Position numbers and translations under genes: made by a program. A DNA stretch of 64,000 nt from JASHPR01 sp963729365 (lineage in GTDB: Bacteria; Actinomycetota; Actinomycetes; Streptosporangiales; Streptosporangiaceae): NCBI GenBank assembly GCA_963729365.1, contig CAVSNQ010000024.1:186001-250000 (forward strand), written 5' to 3'. A model generated the notes under the pieces. That model searched no databases, was not told the origin of the DNA, and saw nothing but the letters and a program-made list of their open reading frames with translations. Shown in pieces: positions 44,226 through 52,808 of this stretch (positions within the stretch are counted from its first letter, which is position 1; each line of letters starts with the position of its first letter).

Positions 44226-45263
44226 CTAATGACTGGCTGGCAGCACTCCGCGGGCCGCGCATAGCTGCCGCAGGCGGTCAAGCGGCACGGCGTGCCTGAT
44301 ATGCCCGCGGAAGCCGGTCGTGGTATCGGCCATGAACAGGGAGTTGAGAATGGATTCCTCGGTGGCGTCCATTCCGGCCACGAGCAGCGGGTCGAGTGCG
44401 GAATCCAGCACCGGCTCGGCCGCGGAAGGAGCAGTGGAAAAGGCCAGCGCGTAGTCGCCGCTGCGGCCCGAGAAGTCGGAGCCCGTGCGGGCCATGCTGA
44501 AGATCGCGCGCCAGGCCACACGGGCGAGCCGCCGCGAGTCCAGCGGAGCGTCGGTGGCTAGCACGATCACGCATGAGTTGCCCCGGTCGCCGTCCTCCGA
44601 GTCGGCTGGCTCCGGGGGCACCGGCACGCCGAGCACGGTCAGCGTGCCGCCGAAGTTGGCCTGCACCAGCGCGCCGATGGCGACCGGTCTCCCGGGGGCG
44701 CCGCAGTCCACGATCCGCGACGAGGTCCCGATCCCCGCCTTGAACCCGAGCGCCGAGGTCCCCGTGCCCGCGCCGACGGCCCCCTCGGCGACCGGTCCGG
44801 CCGTGGCCCCGCGCAGCGCGGCGAGCACGTGCTGCTCGGTCACGGGCCGGCGGCGCATGTCGGACAGGAACCCGTCGTTGGTCTCGGCCACGACGGGATT
44901 GACCGTCTCCAGCTTCTCGTTGCCGGGCAGCGAGAGCATGTAGCTGACCAGCGCGTCGGCCGCGCGGAACGTGCACAGCGTGCCGGTCAGCACGACCGGC
45001 GTCTCGATCACGCCGAGCTCGCTGACCTGCGTCGTCCCGACGATCTTCCCGTAGCCGTTGCCCACCGCCAGCCCGGCGTTCATGGCCCGCAAGCCGGTGA
45101 GGCCGTCGTGGACGATCGCGGTGACGCCGGTCCTGATGTCGCTGCCCTCGATCAGGGTCGTATGCCCCACCCGCACGCCGGGAACGTCGGTGATCGCATT
45201 GAACTCGCCGGTCGGCAGCGAGCCGGGAACGATGCCGAGGTCCCGCGCCCTCGCCCGGCTCAT
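44226..45263 (-). CDS. DmpA/BapA-type peptidase (family P1/S58)
   Basis: 345 residues. These Ntn-fold aminopeptidases cut themselves to create an N-terminal nucleophile. The cleavage site is visible as G-N-S-C-V-I-V-L: Asn229-Ser230. GEFNAITDVPGVRVGHTTL, VGNGYGKIVG and GAVGAGTGTSALGFKAGIGT are family motifs. It probably removes D- or beta-amino acids or small N-terminal residues. It is divergent from mshB, and a perfect palindrome lies six bases before its ATG. Confidence 0.9.
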   Translation of the reverse strand: MSRARARDLGIVPGSLPTGEFNAITDVPGVRVGHTTLIEGSDIRTGVTAIVHDGLTGLRAMNAGLAVGNGYGKIVGTTQVSELGVIETPVVLTGTLCTFRAADALVSYMLSLPGNEKLETVNPVVAETNDGFLSDMRRRPVTEQHVLAALRGATAGPVAEGAVGAGTGTSALGFKAGIGTSSRIVDCGAPGRPVAIGALVQANFGGTLTVLGVPVPPEPADSEDGDRGNSCVIVLATDAPLDSRRLARVAWRAIFSMARTGSDFSGRSGDYALAFSTAPSAAEPVLDSALDPLLVAGMDATEESILNSLFMADTTTGFRGHIRHAVPLDRLRQLCAARGVLPASH

Positions 45264-45269
45264 GGGGCT

Positions 45270-45286
45270 CTCGTGACGGTCACGAG
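45270..45286. promoter_or_regulatory. 17-bp palindromic operator
   Basis: CTCGTGAC-G-GTCACGAG, perfect 8-bp arms, just before the start of the peptidase gene in its 88-base divergent gap with mshB. Probably a repressor site for the peptidase. Confidence 0.55.
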
Positions 45287-45351
45287 CTAGATCCTCTCAG
45301 CTTCCCCGTGCGGCGGCGCGCGTCATACGCCGCTCTGGCTAGGCTCGCGGT

Positions 45352-46254
45352 ATGAGCGGACCGGAGAAGGGGGAAGCGGAGGTGGGTGGGGGGCAGAGGA
45401 TGCTGCTCGTGCATGCCCACCCAGACGACGAGTCGATCGGCACCGGGGCGACGATGGCCAAGTACGCCGCCGAGGGCGCGGGGGTGACGTTGGTGACCTG
45501 CACGCTCGGCGAACTGGGCGAGATCATCCCGCCGGAACTCGCGCACCTGGCCGCCGATGCCGACGGAGGGCTTGGCCAGTACCGCATCGGCGAGCTGGCC
45601 GCGGCCTGTGCCGCGCTGGGCGTCGCCGATCACCGGTTCCTCGGCGGGCCCGGCCGGTGGCATGACTCCGGGATGATGGGCGAGCCGAGCAACGACGCTC
45701 CCGGCTGCTTCTGGCGGGCCGACGTGGACGAGGCGGCCGGCGAGCTGCTCGGCGTGATCCGCGAGGTCCGCCCCCAGGTGCTGGTCAGCTATGACGACAA
45801 CGGCTTCTACGGGCACCCCGACCACATCCAGGCCCACCGGGTGGCCTGGCGGGCCTTCGAGCTGGCCGACGGCCTGGTCAGCAAGTTCTACGCGACGGCC
45901 GTCCCGCGCTCGGTCCTCGCCGCGGCCATCGAGGCCATGCGCGGCAGCGACGGAGGTTTCGCCGGCGGCGCGCCCGACTTCGCTCAGGTCGAATCGGTAG
46001 ACGATCTCCCGTTCGGGGTACCGGACGAGGTCGTGACCACCGAGATCGACGCGACCGCGTACCTGGACCAGAAGCTGGACGCGATGCGCGCGCACGCCAC
46101 CCAGATTTCCGTGGAAAGCCCGTTCTTCGCGTTCTCTGACCGTGTGGGCCAGCGCGCGTTCGGCCGCGAGTGTTACACGCTGCTGGCCGGCCCGCGCGGA
46201 CGGGGGAGCGGCCCGAACGACCGGGAGAGCGATCTATTCGCCGGCATTGAATAG
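45352..46254 (+). CDS. mshB: Mycothiol biosynthesis deacetylase MshB
   Basis: 300 residues. It deacetylates GlcNAc-inositol in mycothiol synthesis. Zinc ligands are H-A-H-P-D-D-E near residue 21-27 and GHPDHIQAH near 154-162. The family end (VGQRAFGRECYTLLAGP) is intact. A TAGGCT box ends seven bases before the ATG, so transcription probably begins at the start codon itself. The next gene is the usual small membrane partner. Confidence 0.93.
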   Translation: MSGPEKGEAEVGGGQRMLLVHAHPDDESIGTGATMAKYAAEGAGVTLVTCTLGELGEIIPPELAHLAADADGGLGQYRIGELAAACAALGVADHRFLGGPGRWHDSGMMGEPSNDAPGCFWRADVDEAAGELLGVIREVRPQVLVSYDDNGFYGHPDHIQAHRVAWRAFELADGLVSKFYATAVPRSVLAAAIEAMRGSDGGFAGGAPDFAQVESVDDLPFGVPDEVVTTEIDATAYLDQKLDAMRAHATQISVESPFFAFSDRVGQRAFGRECYTLLAGPRGRGSGPNDRESDLFAGIE

Positions 46255-46264
46255 CCTTTCTGCC

Positions 46265-46780
46265 GTGGAGAGCGTGTCAGGCCAGCAGCGCGGCTCGCCG
46301 GGTACCGGCGACGGGCGGCTGGTCATCGTCGGCGGTTACTGCATGCTGCTGGTGCTCGGCGCCCTGGAGAGCCTGATCGGCTCGTTTCAGTACAGCCGGG
46401 CCCTCGGGTCCTTTCCGGCCGCCGCGCTGGCCTTCGCCCTGGCGATCGGGGTCACGTGCATCCTCGGCGGCTGGGGAATGTCCAGGCCCCTCGGCGGACT
46501 TATGCCGGCTGTGGGATGGTTCGTCGGAGCGTTCGTGCTGGCCATGGGCACCCCGGGAGGAAGCGTGGTGATCACGAACACCGGCCCGGGCAAGTGGTTC
46601 CTGTTCGGGGGCTCGGTCTGCGCACTGGCCGGTGTCGTAGTTGCCTTCGTCCGGTGGTCACCGACCCGGGCCAGCGTGGCTAGCGGCGGCGGATCCGGCC
46701 GCGGCAGGCTCCGGCCCGGCGGGCTCCGGCCCGGCGGGCGTGCCGCGCCCATGCCCGGCGCGCGAAAGCCCGATCACTGA
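46265..46780 (+). CDS. DUF6113-like membrane protein
   Basis: 171 residues with about four membrane helices (VGGYCMLLVLGALESLIGSF; AAALAFALAIGVTCILGGWG; GWFVGAFVLAMG; GSVCALAGVVVAFV). A similar protein commonly follows mshB in actinomycetes; its job is unknown. Start choice is uncertain: this GTG or the GTG nine bases later. The end is Gly/Arg-rich. Its stop overlaps the flavin-reductase start by one base. Confidence 0.7.
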   Translation: MESVSGQQRGSPGTGDGRLVIVGGYCMLLVLGALESLIGSFQYSRALGSFPAAALAFALAIGVTCILGGWGMSRPLGGLMPAVGWFVGAFVLAMGTPGGSVVITNTGPGKWFLFGGSVCALAGVVVAFVRWSPTRASVASGGGSGRGRLRPGGLRPGGRAAPMPGARKPDH

Positions 46781-47274
46781 TGCCGGTGGACTCCGCCGCC
46801 TTCCGGCACGCGGCCGGGCAGTTCCCCACCGGCATCGTCGTGGTGTCCACCAGCCTGGACGGCACCGGTCATGTGATGACGGTGAGCGCCTTCACGTCGG
46901 TTTCGCTGGAGCCGCTGCTCGTGTTGTTCTGCGCGGAGAAGATCGCCCGGTTCCACGATGCGGTCCTCGAGGCGGGATACTGGGCCGTCTCCATCCTGGA
47001 TGAGGAGTCAGAGAAGACGGCTCGCTGGCTGGCGACCCGCGGCCGGCCGCTGGACGGCCAGCTGGATACGATCTCGCATCATCCCGGCCCGGTGACCGGA
47101 GCGCCGATCCTGGACGGCGCGCTCGCCGCGATGGAATGCCGGACCACGGCGGTGCACTTCGGCGGCGATCACAGCATCGTTGTGGGTGAGGTGGTGGGCG
47201 TCACCGAGCCAGCCGGAGAGGGCGGCCCGCTGGTCTATCACTCGGGCCGGTACCGGCGGCTGGCCGCCGGCTAG
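46780..47274 (+). CDS. Flavin reductase-like FMN-binding protein
   Basis: 164 residues. FRHAAGQFPTGIVVVSTSLD, TVSAFTSVSLEPLLVLFCAE and ERARFHD-like EKIARFHDAV place it in the flavin reductase (HpaC-like, split-barrel) family, which supplies reduced flavin to a monooxygenase. ILDGALAAMECRTTAVHFGG and DHSIVVGEVV complete the fold. No monooxygenase is adjacent. Its end overlaps the convergent enoyl-CoA hydratase gene by four bases. Confidence 0.87.
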   Translation: MPVDSAAFRHAAGQFPTGIVVVSTSLDGTGHVMTVSAFTSVSLEPLLVLFCAEKIARFHDAVLEAGYWAVSILDEESEKTARWLATRGRPLDGQLDTISHHPGPVTGAPILDGALAAMECRTTAVHFGGDHSIVVGEVVGVTEPAGEGGPLVYHSGRYRRLAAG

Positions 47275-48050
47275 GGTCGATCGCCGGGTGGCTGCCGCAC
47301 CCAGCTGGGCTCGCGCTTCTCCGCGAAAGCCGCCATGCCCTGCTGGCCCTCCGCGGAAGCGAAACGCTCGGCCGAAAGCGCGGCCATCTCGGCCAGCCCG
47401 GTGGCGAACGGCGTCGTGGCCGCGTCGCGGAGCACGGCCTTGGTCACGCCCAGTGCACCCGGCGCTCCGCGCAGCAGCGAATCCGTGTACCTGGCGATCT
47501 CCTCGTCGAGCTGGATCTTGGGTACGGCGCTGGTCAGCAGCCCGATGTCGACAGCACGCTGCGCGTCGAACGCCTCCCCGGTCAGGAAGTACTCGGCGGC
47601 GGCGCGCGGGCTCATCCGGCGCAGGCAGGGCACCGCGATGATCGCTGGCGCGGCCCCGATCCGCACCTCGCTGAACGCGAACGTCGCCGACTGCGACGCC
47701 ACGGCGATGTCACAGGCGGCGATCAGGCCGATGCCGCCTGCCCGGGCGTTACCGTTCACCCGGCAGATGACTGGTTTGCGGCTGTCCCAGATCAGCTGCA
47801 GGATCTCCGGGAACAGCTCGGGTGCCGCAGCCGGGCCGGTCCGGCTCTCCTTCAGGTCGGCACCGGCGCAGAACGCCGGGTCGGCACCGGTGAGCACGAC
47901 CACCCGGCAGCCCGGGTCAGCCAGCGCGTCGGCCAGCGCCGCGCGCAGCTGGATCAGCAACGCGCTGGACAGCGCGTTTCTTCGGCCCGGCGAGTCCAGC
48001 GTGATGGTCGTGACCTCCCTATCCGACTCATAACGGACCAGATCGTTCAT
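47271..48050 (-). CDS. Enoyl-CoA hydratase/isomerase
   Basis: 259 residues. A crotonase-fold enzyme: TLDSPGRRNALSSALLIQL, PAFCAGADLKES and the oxyanion-hole area NGNARAGGIGLIAACDIAVA. Adjacent to biotin-dependent carboxylase genes, it may be a methylglutaconyl-CoA hydratase of leucine breakdown, but this is inferred. The position usually held by one catalytic Glu reads RRMSPRAAAE here, so activity could be altered. Its ATG overlaps the upstream stop (ATGA). Confidence 0.88.
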   Translation of the reverse strand: MNDLVRYESDREVTTITLDSPGRRNALSSALLIQLRAALADALADPGCRVVVLTGADPAFCAGADLKESRTGPAAAPELFPEILQLIWDSRKPVICRVNGNARAGGIGLIAACDIAVASQSATFAFSEVRIGAAPAIIAVPCLRRMSPRAAAEYFLTGEAFDAQRAVDIGLLTSAVPKIQLDEEIARYTDSLLRGAPGALGVTKAVLRDAATTPFATGLAEMAALSAERFASAEGQQGMAAFAEKREPSWVRQPPGDRP

Positions 48051-50081
48051 GGACCCACCGCCTCGTCTCCGGAAACCGTGTGCTCGGAGCCTGTGTCGTC
48101 TCCGGCCACCGTGGCCAGCACGTCTCCCGCCTGCACCTGGTCGCCGGGGGCGACCCGCACCTCGGCCACTAGCCCGTCGGCTGGCGCCACGATCTGGTGC
48201 TCCATCTTCATCGCCTCGAGGACCAGCACCAGCTCGCCCGCGCGGACCCGCCGGCCGACGGCGGCCTCGATCCGCACCACGTTTCCGGGCATCGGCGCGA
48301 CCAGCGACCCGGGCTCCCGGGTGACCTCCGGCTCGGGCAGGCGGGGCACCGGGACGAGCGTGACGTGCCCGAACGCGGAATCTACCCAGACGACGCCGTC
48401 GGCCCGGGCGACGTCGAACCGGTAGCGCACGCCAGTGACGTCGAGTACTACGTGATCGGGCGCGGCCGCGACCGCGCCCGGCGCCGGCGAGGCGGTCGCG
48501 TCCGGGACCGGCTCCTCGGCCTGCGTCACCACGATCCCGTCGCGGTGCCACAGGTAGGCGACCTCGATCCGGCCCCGCGGGCCGTCGAAGGACGTGCGCT
48601 GCGGCTGGGAGACCACGTTGCGCCAGCCGCCGGGCAGGCCCGCCGCGGCCCGCGCCGCGGACCGGTTCGCCGCGGCGCCCGCGAGGGCGGCGGCGGTCGC
48701 GGACAGCCAGGCCAGGCCTGGACGGGGCCAGCCCGGCCAGGTCGTAGCCGTCGAGCAGCGAGGTGTCGGCCTGGCCGGCCAGGAAGGCGCGGTGGCGCAG
48801 CACGCTCGCCAGCAGGCCGCGGTTCGTGGCCGGGCCGTGAATCGTGGCCCGGTCCAGGGCGCTGGCCAGCAGGCGCGCGGCCGTGTCCCTGGCCGGCGCC
48901 CACGCGATCAGCTTGGCCAGCATCGGGTCGTAGTGCGGGCTGATCTCGCTGCCCGCCTCGACGCCCGAGTCCAGCCGCAGCCCCTGGCCGGCACCGGGGG
49001 CGGGCGGGCCGAACCGCGTGTCCACGTCCGGGATGTGCAGCGCGTGCAGCGGGCCGCTGGACGGGCGGTAGCCGTCGGCCGGGTCCTCGGCGTACAGCCT
49101 GGCCTCGATCGCGTGCCCGGACGCCGCCGGCGGGCGCTGCGGCAGCGCCAGCCCGCGGGCGATGTCGAGCTGCAGCGCGACCAGGTCGATCCCGTGCACG
49201 CACTCGGTGACCGGGTGCTCGACCTGCAGCCTGGTGTTGAACTCCAGAAAGAAGAACTGCCCGTCGTCGGCGACGAGGAACTCAGCCGTGCCGGCGCCCA
49301 GGTAACCGACCGCGCTGGTGACGGCCTCGGCGGCGGCGAGCAGCCGGGCGCGAACGGGCTCCCCGACCGCCGGGGACGGGGTCTCCTCGATCACCTTCTG
49401 GTACCGGCGCTGCACCGAGCAGTCACGCTCGGTCAGCGTCCAGATGGCCCCGTGCGCATCGGCGAGCACCTGCACCTCGACGTGCCGGGCGGCGGTCAGC
49501 AGCGGCTCGCAGAACACGGTTCCGTCGCCGAAGGCGGACTGAGCCTCGCGGCGGGCCGACTCCAGCGCGGCCGGCAGGTCGGCGGCGCTGCGGACCACGC
49601 GCATGCCGCGCCCGCCCCCGCCTGCCGACGCCTTGACCAGCACCGGATAGCCGGTGATCGCCCCCGGCGCGAGCTCGGGCAGCACCGGGACGCCCGCCGC
49701 GGCGGCCAGTTTCTTGGAGGTGATCTTGGACCCCATGACCTCGATCGCGTCGGCAGGCGGGCCGATCCAGGTCAGCCCGGCCGACCGGACGGCCCGCGCG
49801 AAGCCCGCGTCCTCGGACAGGAAGCCGTAGCCGGGGTGTACCGCGTCGGCGCCGGCCGCCACCGCGGCCGCGACCAGCGCCGCCGCGTTCAGGTAGGTGT
49901 CGGCCGGGCGGAAGCCGGGCAGCCGGACGGCGGCGTCCGCCTCGGCGACGTGCGGCGCACCCGCGTCCGGATCGGAGAACACCGCGACGCAGCCGATTCC
50001 GGAGCGGCGGCAGGCGCGGAAGATCCGGCGGGCGATCTCGCCCCGGTTGGCGGCCAGCACTCGCGTGATCACCGTGCTCAT
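48047..50081 (-). CDS. Acyl-CoA carboxylase biotin carboxylase/BCCP subunit (frameshift)
   Basis: The biotin carboxylase part is complete: VLAANRGEIARRIFRACRRS, VHPGYGFLSED, KASAGGGGRGMR and FFLEFNTRLQVEHPVTE. After LLDGYDLAGL the frame breaks. The second part (VVSQPQRTSFDGPRGRIEVA, then VLEAMKMEHQIVAPADG with the biotinylated Lys) continues in another frame. Removing one G from the G4 run at 48724-48727 restores a continuous protein through LARPGLAWLSA. The gene is otherwise intact and sits in a tight operon, so a sequencing error is plausible. It should carry out the ATP-dependent carboxylation of biotin for a 3-methylcrotonyl-like carboxylase. Confidence 0.88.
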
Positions 50082-50206
50082 CTGCGCGCCTCCGGCACGA
50101 CGCTCATCTGCCCGCCTCCGGCACGACGCTCATCTGCCCGCCTCCGGCACGACGCTCATCTGCCCGCCTCCGGCACGACGCTCATCTGCCCGCCTCCGGC
50201 ACGATG
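50077..50206. repeat. Five 26-bp tandem repeats with start sites
   Basis: Five head-to-tail copies (50077, 50103, 50129, 50155, 50181); only the first differs, by one base. On the minus strand each copy holds GGAGG, seven bases, then ATGAGC. The frame from each ATG reads MSVVPEAGR and stops at a TGA that overlaps the next ATG. The last ATG is the biotin carboxylase start. Confidence 0.95.
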
Positions 50207-51847
50207 CTCCCGGTCACAGCCGGAACACGCCGTACCCGGCCGCGCCCGCGGCGGCCTGGCTCTCCACGCCGCCGGCCCGGGCCCGGCATTCTCGATGGCG
50301 GACAAGCACAGGCCGAGCACCGTACGGGTGTCCCGCGGATCGATGACCCCGTCGTCGTAGATCCGGCCGGAGAGGAAGAACGGCTGCGACTCGGCCTCGA
50401 TCTGCTCCTCCACCGCGGTCCGCATCGCGGCGTCGGCGGCCTCGTCGTAGGCCTCACCGCGCGCGGCGGCGGCCTGGCGGCCGACGATCGACAGCACCCC
50501 GGCCAGCTGCGCCGGGCCCATGACCGCCGACTTCGCGCTGGGCCAGCTGAACAGGAACCTCGGCTCGTAGGCCCGGCCGCACATCCCGTAGTTCCCCGCC
50601 CCGTAGGACGCGCCCATGACCACGGTGAGGTGCGGCACCCGGCTGTTGGACACCGCGTTGATCATCATTGCCCCGTGCTTGATGATGCCGGCCTGCTCGT
50701 AGCGGCTGCCGACCATGTAGCCGGTGGTGTTCTGCAGGAACAGCAGCGGCACGGCGACCTGATTGGCGAGCTGGATGAACTGGGCGGCCTTCTGGGACTC
50801 CTGGCTGAACAGCACGCCGCGCGCGTTGGCCAGGATGCCGACCGGGTGCCCGTGCAGCGCCGCCCAGCCGGTCACCAGGCTGCTCCCGTAGAGCGGCTTG
50901 AACTCGTCGAAGTCCGAGCCGTCGACGATCCGCGCGATGACCTCGCGCGGATCGAACGGCACCTTGAGGTCCTCGGGGACGATGCCCAGCAGCTCGTCCT
51001 CGTCGTGCCGCGGCCCGGCGACGGCGCTCGCCGGGCCGCGGGCGGCCCGGCCCAGCCTGGCCACGATGGACCGGCCGATCCGCAGCGCGTCGCGCTCGTC
51101 GGCGGCCAGGAAGTCGGCCAGCCCGGACTGGCGCGCGTGCATCCCGGCACCGCCGAGCGACTCCTCGTCGGACTCCTCGCCGGTGGCCATCTTCACCAGC
51201 GGAGGCCCGCCGAGGAACACCTTGGCCCGCTCGGCCACCATCACCACGTAGTCGCTCATCCCCGGCAGGTAGGCACCGCCGGCCGTGGAGCTCCCGAACA
51301 CCAGGGCGATCGTGGGGATCCCCGCCGCCGACATCCGGGTCAGGTCGCGGAAGATCTGGCCGCCCGGGATGAAGATCTCCTTCTGCGTGGGCAGGTCCGC
51401 GCCGCCCGACTCGACCAGGTTGATCAGCGGCAGCCGGTTGCGCAGCGCGATGTCGGCGGCGCGGAGCGATTTACGCAACGTCCACGGGTTGGTCGACCCG
51501 CCCCGGACGGTGGGGTCGCTGGCGATCAGCACGCACTCGGTGTCGCAGACCACGCCGATGCCGGTGACCACGCTGCCGCCGACCGGGAACCCGGTACCGT
51601 AGCCCGCCAGCGGCGACAGCTCGAGGAACGGGGAGTCGGGATCGATGAGCAGCTCGATCCGCTCGCGCGCCAGCAGCTTGCCCCGGTCCCGGTGCCGCTG
51701 CACGTAGCGCGGCCCGCCGCCGGCGAGTGCCTTCGCGTGCTCGGCATCCAGGTCGGCCAGCCGGGCCAACATGGCGTCGCGGCGGGCTGCGTACTCGGCG
51801 CCGCGGGTGTCGAGCGCGCTGGCCAGTATGCTCACAAGCCGAACCAT
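50156..51847 (-). CDS. Acyl-CoA carboxylase carboxyltransferase (beta) subunit
   Basis: About 540-563 residues. It transfers CO2 from biotin to acyl-CoA. Family parts: RDRGKLLARERIELLIDPDS, ESGGADLPTQKEIF, GSSTAGGAYLPGMSDYVVMV, GPPLVKMATGEESDEESLGG and NTTGYMVGSRYEQAGIIKHG. It resembles the methylcrotonyl-CoA type (AccD1). Near its end, AIENAGPG runs into a foreign frame and stops in the tandem repeats; one base added near 50285 would restore the normal end AAGYGVFRL with a stop at 50214. So a second G/C-run frameshift, real or an error, affects this operon. Confidence 0.9.
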   Translation of the reverse strand: MVRLVSILASALDTRGAEYAARRDAMLARLADLDAEHAKALAGGGPRYVQRHRDRGKLLARERIELLIDPDSPFLELSPLAGYGTGFPVGGSVVTGIGVVCDTECVLIASDPTVRGGSTNPWTLRKSLRAADIALRNRLPLINLVESGGADLPTQKEIFIPGGQIFRDLTRMSAAGIPTIALVFGSSTAGGAYLPGMSDYVVMVAERAKVFLGGPPLVKMATGEESDEESLGGAGMHARQSGLADFLAADERDALRIGRSIVARLGRAARGPASAVAGPRHDEDELLGIVPEDLKVPFDPREVIARIVDGSDFDEFKPLYGSSLVTGWAALHGHPVGILANARGVLFSQESQKAAQFIQLANQVAVPLLFLQNTTGYMVGSRYEQAGIIKHGAMMINAVSNSRVPHLTVVMGASYGAGNYGMCGRAYEPRFLFSWPSAKSAVMGPAQLAGVLSIVGRQAAAARGEAYDEAADAAMRTAVEEQIEAESQPFFLSGRIYDDGVIDPRDTRTVLGLCLSAIENAGPGPAAWRARPPRARPGTACSGCDREHRAGGGQMSVVPEAGR

Positions 51848-51895
51848 ATTCGCCCGCGGCCCGGGCTACCAGGCACGCGCCGCTGGGGCTGCCCG

Positions 51896-52342
51896 TCAGA
51901 TGCGGGAGATCCCGATCCGCTCTGCCTTGCGGCGTCCGGGTTCCTCGGTCAGACGGCGCATGTCGTCGGTGTCGCTGGTGAGCACCACGACGGGCCGCGG
52001 CTGGGCGAGCGCGACCACGGCGAGAAGCGCATCCAGTGCGCACCGGTGCCCGGACAACCCGGTCCGCCCCAGCAATTCGCCCGCGGTTCGCCCTTGGTCC
52101 TGTCCGATCGGAACTACGGTGACCTTGTTCAGGATCCGATGCATCGGCGCATCTCTCGGCCCGCCGCGCAGGACTTCGGTCAGCGTCGAAGCCGCAGTAA
52201 TAACGGTCGCATAAGCCGACTGGGCGTCCTTCGTAAAGGAGACTGCCCGGGGGTTGCCGTCGGCGAGCTTACGGAGGCCCTCGGCATCCAGAACGAGCGT
52301 CCCGCCTACTCCTCCTCGTCGTCCTCTTCGTAGTTTGGCCAC
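51896..52342 (-). CDS. PIN-domain toxin (VapC-like)
   Basis: 148 residues. A PIN ribonuclease with the expected acidic residues: D in TLVLDAEGL, E in AASTLTEVLR, D in CALDALLAVVAL and D in VVLTSDTDDMRRL. It probably cuts tRNA or rRNA when free. The GTG start lies inside the antitoxin gene (37-base overlap), which ensures coupled synthesis. The pair stands between the carboxylase operon and a phosphatase gene and is probably mobile. Confidence 0.82.
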   Translation of the reverse strand: MAKLRRGRRGGVGGTLVLDAEGLRKLADGNPRAVSFTKDAQSAYATVITAASTLTEVLRGGPRDAPMHRILNKVTVVPIGQDQGRTAGELLGRTGLSGHRCALDALLAVVALAQPRPVVVLTSDTDDMRRLTEEPGRRKAERIGISRI

Positions 52343-52749
52343 TCTCGCCTCGTCTGCTCGCGTATCTCGGGGGGGACCGGACCGTACTCAGCCTCGAGTT
52401 CGTCCAGCAATTCGCCCAGGAGCTCGTGCCTTATCTCGCGCTCCACCGCGTCGGTCACATACCGGCTGAATCCTCCCGCGCCCGTTCGCGAGCGCACCGT
52501 CTCGGCCAGTTCCTCGGGCATGGACACACTCACCTTCCTTACCTTGCTCTCATGCAGCCGAGCGCTCTCGTCGACAAAAAGCTCGACTGGAAGCGCGGTC
52601 GCGATGCACTTCACCACCTGGTCGCGTGGTACCGAGGCCAGAGCCTGCTGAAGCGCCGCCTCGAGGGCACTGAGCGCGTCGGCGGGTCTTGTTTCCTGCC
52701 CGGCAGCATCGCGGCCCCGCCCGGACTGCTTCCGTTCCGCTGCGCTCAC
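52306..52749 (-). CDS. RHH-type antitoxin
   Basis: 147 residues. KVRKVSVSMPEELAETVRSR followed by FSRYVTDAVEREIRHELLGE is a ribbon-helix-helix DNA-binding domain (about 72-115), with an acidic C-terminal tail that should grip the toxin. The N-terminal ~65 residues are a longer extension than most antitoxins have. The promoter's -10 box ends seven bases before this GTG, so the message is probably leaderless, which supports this start. Confidence 0.8.
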   Translation of the reverse strand: MSAAERKQSGRGRDAAGQETRPADALSALEAALQQALASVPRDQVVKCIATALPVELFVDESARLHESKVRKVSVSMPEELAETVRSRTGAGGFSRYVTDAVEREIRHELLGELLDELEAEYGPVPPEIREQTRREWPNYEEDDEEE

Positions 52750-52755
52750 ACCACT

Positions 52756-52783
52756 ATGCTACCGCTGGTAGCAAGGTTCGCAA
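52756..52783 (-). promoter_or_regulatory. Antitoxin promoter with palindromic operator
   Basis: Minus strand: TTGCGA (52783-52778), 16-base spacer, TAGCAT (52761-52756). The perfect palindrome TGCTACC-GCT-GGTAGCA (52757-52773) covers the -10 box and part of the spacer. This is where an RHH antitoxin should bind for self-repression. Confidence 0.7.
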
Positions 52784-52808
52784 CGGATTTACCGGTCCGC
52801 GTCCGGCG

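Noticed and set aside
50077..50206. CRISPR array
   Set aside because: The units are contiguous with no spacers and no cas genes; they are tandem repeats holding start sites.
50204..52333. 709-codon plus-strand frame across the carboxylase and toxin genes
   Set aside because: Antisense of three recognised genes, His/Gln/Arg-rich composition typical of a shadow frame.
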